This document shows positions 61,324 through 64,000 of a stretch of DNA of 64,000 bases, piece by piece. Origin of the DNA: Telmatospirillum sp. J64-1 (GTDB taxonomy: Bacteria > Pseudomonadota > Alphaproteobacteria > Rhodospirillales > Magnetospirillaceae); the NCBI RefSeq assembly GCF_006980715.1, contig NZ_SBHN01000005.1:170834-234833 (forward strand), given 5' to 3'. Position numbers and translations under genes: made by a program. The notes beneath the pieces were generated by a model. It was not told the origin of the DNA, made no database searches, and saw nothing but the letters and a program-made list of their open reading frames with translations. Position 1 is the first letter of the stretch, and each line of letters begins with the position of its first letter.

Positions 61324-62945
61324 TGGCCGCCTTCCTCCTGCGTCACCGCCTGCCCGCCGCCCTCCTCACACTGGCCGTCCTTTCCCTGGCGGTCCTGGCG
61401 GCAGGCGATCTTCAGCCCGCCTTCCCCGCCCATACCCTGGATGAACGCGAGACCGCCGCGATCCTCGTCGTGCTGGCCTATCTCGCCTTCTGCGGGCTGG
61501 TCTTCGGCCTTCACCGCCGCAAGCGCCGGAAACCCGCTGCCCTGGCCTTGCCGGACCAATCCCTGCTGGTCGCCTATGCCAGCCAGACCGGCTTCGCCGA
61601 GCAATTGGCCGCACAGACGGCGGACTCCCTCCGCGCGGGCGGACAATCGGCCCATCTCGCCTCCCTGGCGGAGCTGGACGGCGCCCTGCTGTCCGGAAGC
61701 CGCCGTATTCTCTTCGTCGTCAGCACCACCGGCGAGGGTGACCCGCCCGACAATGCTGCTGCCTTCGTGCGCAAGGTGATGGATGACGGCCTGCGCCTGG
61801 ACGGCCTGCATTACGGCATCCTGGCCCTGGGCGACCGCTCCTATTCCCGTTTCTGCGCCTTCGGCCATACCCTGGATGCCTGGCTGCACCAGCGCGGCGC
61901 GACGCCCCTATTCGACCTGATCGAGGTGGATGACGGCGACGAGGGCGCCTTGCGTCATTGGCAATACCATCTGGGAATCCTCAGCGGCCGCAGCGACCTT
62001 CCCGACTGGAGCCCACCGCAATACGACGAGTGGATCCTCCGGGAACGCCGCCTGCTCAATCCCGGCAGCAGCGGCCGCCCCGCCTTCCACCTGTCGCTGC
62101 AACCGGCCACCGGCGAAGCCAGCTGGAGCGCGGGCGATATCGCCGAGATCGGTCCGCGCAATGCCCCGCAAGCCGTCGCCGCCTTCCTGCAGGCCCTCGA
62201 TCTGGACGGAACGGACGACATCACGGCGCCGGGCGGGAAAAGGCAATGTCTGTCCGATTACCTGGCAGAATGCCTTCTTCCCTCGGACATCGCCCCCCTG
62301 CGCGGCCTTGATCCCCAAGCCCTGGCCGATCGCCTGGATGCCCTGCCCCACCGGGAATATTCCATCGCCTCGATCCCCGAGGATGGAAAGCTGGACCTGC
62401 TGGTGCGGCAGGTGAAACGTCCCGACGGCAGCCTCGGCCTCGGATCGGGATGGCTGACCGCTAGCTTGCCTCTGGGCGGTACCGTCGCCCTGCGCCTGCG
62501 CACCAACCGCAGCTTCCATCCCCCCGCCGACGACCGGCCCATGATCCTGATCGGCAACGGCACCGGCCTTGCGGGCTTGCGTGCGCATCTCAAGGCCCGC
62601 GCCTTGGCCGGGCGTCCCCGCAACTGGCTGATCTTCGGCGAACGCTCCGCCGCGCATGACTTCTTCCACCGCGAGGAACTCGAAGCCTGGCAGGCCGCAG
62701 GCGTGCTGGAACGGATGGACTTGGCCTTCTCCCGCGACCAGGAGAAGCGCCTCTACGTCCAGGACCTGCTGCGCGAGGCCGCATCCGACCTGCGCCGCTG
62801 GGTCGAGGACGGCGCAGCCCTCTATGTCTGTGGCAGCCTGGAGGGCATGGCCGCCGGTGTGGCCGAGGTCCTGACCGAGACTTTGGGCGAAGAGAATGTG
62901 GAGCGCCTGACCGAGGAAGGCCGTTATTGCCGCGACGTCTATTGA
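61323..62945 (+). CDS. Membrane-anchored sulfite-reductase-flavoprotein-like diflavin reductase
   Basis: Protein of 540 aa. Two N-terminal transmembrane helices (about 12-30 and 42-62) precede a flavodoxin domain (LLVAYASQTGFAEQLAAQ, STTGEGDPPDNA), an FAD domain (HREYSIASIPE, RxYS type) and an NADPH-binding ferredoxin-reductase domain (GNGTGLAGLRAHLKARAL, YVCGSLEGMAAGV). It takes electrons from NADPH and is tethered to the inner membrane, so it can feed the PepSY protein. CysJ-like architecture but in a metal/flavinylation operon. Confidence 0.93.
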   Translation: MAAFLLRHRLPAALLTLAVLSLAVLAAGDLQPAFPAHTLDERETAAILVVLAYLAFCGLVFGLHRRKRRKPAALALPDQSLLVAYASQTGFAEQLAAQTADSLRAGGQSAHLASLAELDGALLSGSRRILFVVSTTGEGDPPDNAAAFVRKVMDDGLRLDGLHYGILALGDRSYSRFCAFGHTLDAWLHQRGATPLFDLIEVDDGDEGALRHWQYHLGILSGRSDLPDWSPPQYDEWILRERRLLNPGSSGRPAFHLSLQPATGEASWSAGDIAEIGPRNAPQAVAAFLQALDLDGTDDITAPGGKRQCLSDYLAECLLPSDIAPLRGLDPQALADRLDALPHREYSIASIPEDGKLDLLVRQVKRPDGSLGLGSGWLTASLPLGGTVALRLRTNRSFHPPADDRPMILIGNGTGLAGLRAHLKARALAGRPRNWLIFGERSAAHDFFHREELEAWQAAGVLERMDLAFSRDQEKRLYVQDLLREAASDLRRWVEDGAALYVCGSLEGMAAGVAEVLTETLGEENVERLTEEGRYCRDVY

Positions 62946-62989
62946 ACATCTGGGCTCTGCCCAGGCCCGCGCCCCTTTGAGCCCTTTCG

Positions 62990-63820
62990 TTACTTGTAGG
63001 CCTCCTCATAGAAGCGATAGCCCAGGCCTTCAAACTTCTGCCGTACGCCGTCGATCATGCCGGGATTGCCGCAGGCATAAACAGCCGTATCGGCGGGCGT
63101 GAGATCAAAGCGGGTGCGCAAGGCGTCCACCTGCATCTCCACCCGCCCCGTCGCGCCGCGCCACAGCCTGTTACGCTCCTCCTCCGGGCGGCTGACCGTC
63201 GGGACATAGAACAGAAGGTCCGGCCGCGTCTCGGCCAGGGCACGCAATTCCGCCCGGTAGCCGAATTCATCGTGATAGCTGGCCCCGTGGATCACCACGC
63301 ATCCCAGGCCTCGCCGTCCCCGATGCACCGCGTCCCGCAGGATGCTGACGAAGGGATTGATGCCGGTCACCGTCGCCAGCATCAGATGCCGACGCGCCGC
63401 CCCGTCCAGACGCAATCCCTTCCTGGCTTCGGCGGCGATGGTCAGCCGCGATCCCTGGCGCAGGGTGCGGAAATGGGCGGACATGCGTCCCCCCGGCACC
63501 AGTTCGACGAAGAATTCCAGATGGGGCTCATGCGGCGCGGACAGGATGCTATAGCGCCGCCGCACGCCCTCCACCTCCAGCCGCACGGAATCCCCGGGCA
63601 GAAAGGTGAAGCCCGGCGGCTTGGCAAGGACGAAACGCAGGAGATCTCCCGTCAGCCGTTCCAGCTCGATCACCGTTCCCGGCATCCGCGTCTGCGCCGC
63701 CGGCACGGCCGCATGATCCAGCAGCAGACGATGCCGCGCCCGCATGCGCCGCGTCTCGGTCCACAGAAGCAAGTCGCGCAGGGAATCGGCGTCCGGTTGA
63801 TCGCGAGTGCGTCTTTGCAT
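62990..63820 (-). CDS. Ferredoxin-NADP reductase-like flavoprotein
   Basis: Protein of about 276 aa from the ATG at 63820; a GTG at 63853 is an alternative and neither has a perfect ribosome site. FAD site RRRYSILSAP, isoalloxazine/pyrophosphate part GGRMSAHFRTL, NADP part LMLATVTGINPFVSILRD, and C-terminal YACGNPGMIDGVRQKFEGLGYRFYEEAYK with terminal aromatic-basic residues as in bacterial FNRs. The N-terminal 50 residues are Arg-rich (RTRDQPDADSLRDLLLWTETRRMRARHRLLL). Convergent with the redox operon; may link ferredoxin to NADP. Confidence 0.85.
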   Translation of the reverse strand: MQRRTRDQPDADSLRDLLLWTETRRMRARHRLLLDHAAVPAAQTRMPGTVIELERLTGDLLRFVLAKPPGFTFLPGDSVRLEVEGVRRRYSILSAPHEPHLEFFVELVPGGRMSAHFRTLRQGSRLTIAAEARKGLRLDGAARRHLMLATVTGINPFVSILRDAVHRGRRGLGCVVIHGASYHDEFGYRAELRALAETRPDLLFYVPTVSRPEEERNRLWRGATGRVEMQVDALRTRFDLTPADTAVYACGNPGMIDGVRQKFEGLGYRFYEEAYK

Positions 63821-63906
63821 TCTCCCAATCTGCTCCCTCCCGGCCTGCCGCACAATTGTTCAAGCGTGTAGTCCCGGACCCTTGTTTCTTCATGGCGCAT
63901 GGGGGC

Positions 63907-63931
63907 CACCAAGACACAAAGACACCAAGAC
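63907..63931. repeat. Short direct repeat CACCAAGAC
   Basis: CACCAAGAC occurs at 63907-63915 and 63923-63931 with seven bases between, upstream of the FNR-like gene. The phrase resembles a low-complexity CACCAAGACACAAAGA sequence seen repeatedly in bacterial intergenic DNA. Confidence 0.45.
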
Positions 63932-63959
63932 TGTGGAGAAGCCCCTTGTTTTCCTCGTC

Positions 63960-63979
63960 ATTCCCGCGCAAGCGGGAAT
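63960..63979. repeat. Extragenic palindrome, ATTCCCGC-GCAA-GCGGGAAT
   Basis: Perfect 8-bp arms with a GCAA loop, third copy of the dispersed CCCGC/GCGGG palindrome family, at the right edge of the window. Confidence 0.75.
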
Positions 63980-64000
63980 CCATGCCGCCGCGGATTCCGG

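Overview
The window is GC-rich, gene-dense chromosomal DNA of an alphaproteobacterium. The evidence is codon bias toward GCC, CTG and GGC; an alphaproteobacterial SOS-box form (GTTC-N7-GTTC); and three promoter-like sites of the alphaproteobacterial general-stress form (GGAAC-N17-CGTT). A Rhodospirillales-like lineage is plausible, but species cannot be assigned. No rRNA, tRNA, CRISPR array, integrase or transposase was seen. It reads as ordinary chromosome rich in transport, redox and stress genes.

Layout: 1-5.7 kb holds a partial hypothetical gene, a short-chain dehydrogenase (SDR), a methyltransferase, an MFS transporter and a TetR regulator followed by an old-yellow-enzyme reductase. 6.0-10.3 kb is an RND efflux pump (lipoprotein adaptor plus inner-membrane pump). 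10.4-13.4 kb is a copper module (copA-cueR) with a clear CueR operator. 13.5-16.6 kb has an acyl-CoA:carboxylate CoA-transferase and a divergent cytochrome P450. 16.6-20.5 kb is a polar amino-acid ABC importer with a divergent RpiR-type regulator. 20.6-24.5 kb has three medium-chain dehydrogenases. 24.5-40.5 kb is a scattered stress and envelope region: M3 peptidase, a PAS-like small protein, an RTX-like protein, two MarR regulators, a glycine-zipper lipoprotein, Dps, ZIP transporter, YbjQ, CsbD, DUF2254, MsrA, a nucleotidyltransferase/metallophosphoesterase pair, a FUSC exporter and an SDR. 40.7-48.3 kb has an MFS transporter and a translationally coupled operon of a CYTH-CHAD protein and a two-subunit NAD-type formate dehydrogenase. 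48.4 kb is a small membrane protein under a candidate LexA box. 48.8-53.5 kb has glutaryl-CoA dehydrogenase and a TAXI-type TRAP transporter with DUF1850. 53.7-62.9 kb is a two-operon metal-uptake/redox supercluster, and a ferredoxin-NADP reductase-like gene closes the window.

The most interesting region is 53.7-62.9 kb. Two Fur-like sites precede (i) an exported small protein, a membrane-anchored protein, a cluster A-I metal-binding protein, ATPase, permease and a second binding protein that has lost the usual histidine ligands, and (ii) a PepSY membrane protein, a DUF2271 protein carrying an ApbE flavinylation motif (SGAT), a DUF4198 protein, ApbE itself and a membrane-anchored diflavin reductase. 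Together they suggest electrons moving from NAD(P)H across the inner membrane to a covalently flavinylated periplasmic protein, perhaps to reduce a metal imported by the ABC system. The region's function and the metal are inference.

Other regulatory observations: a 30-bp AcrR-like operator at tetR; duplicated 16-mers in the rpiR/ABC intergenic region; palindromes before both marR genes; and several families of dispersed extragenic palindromes.
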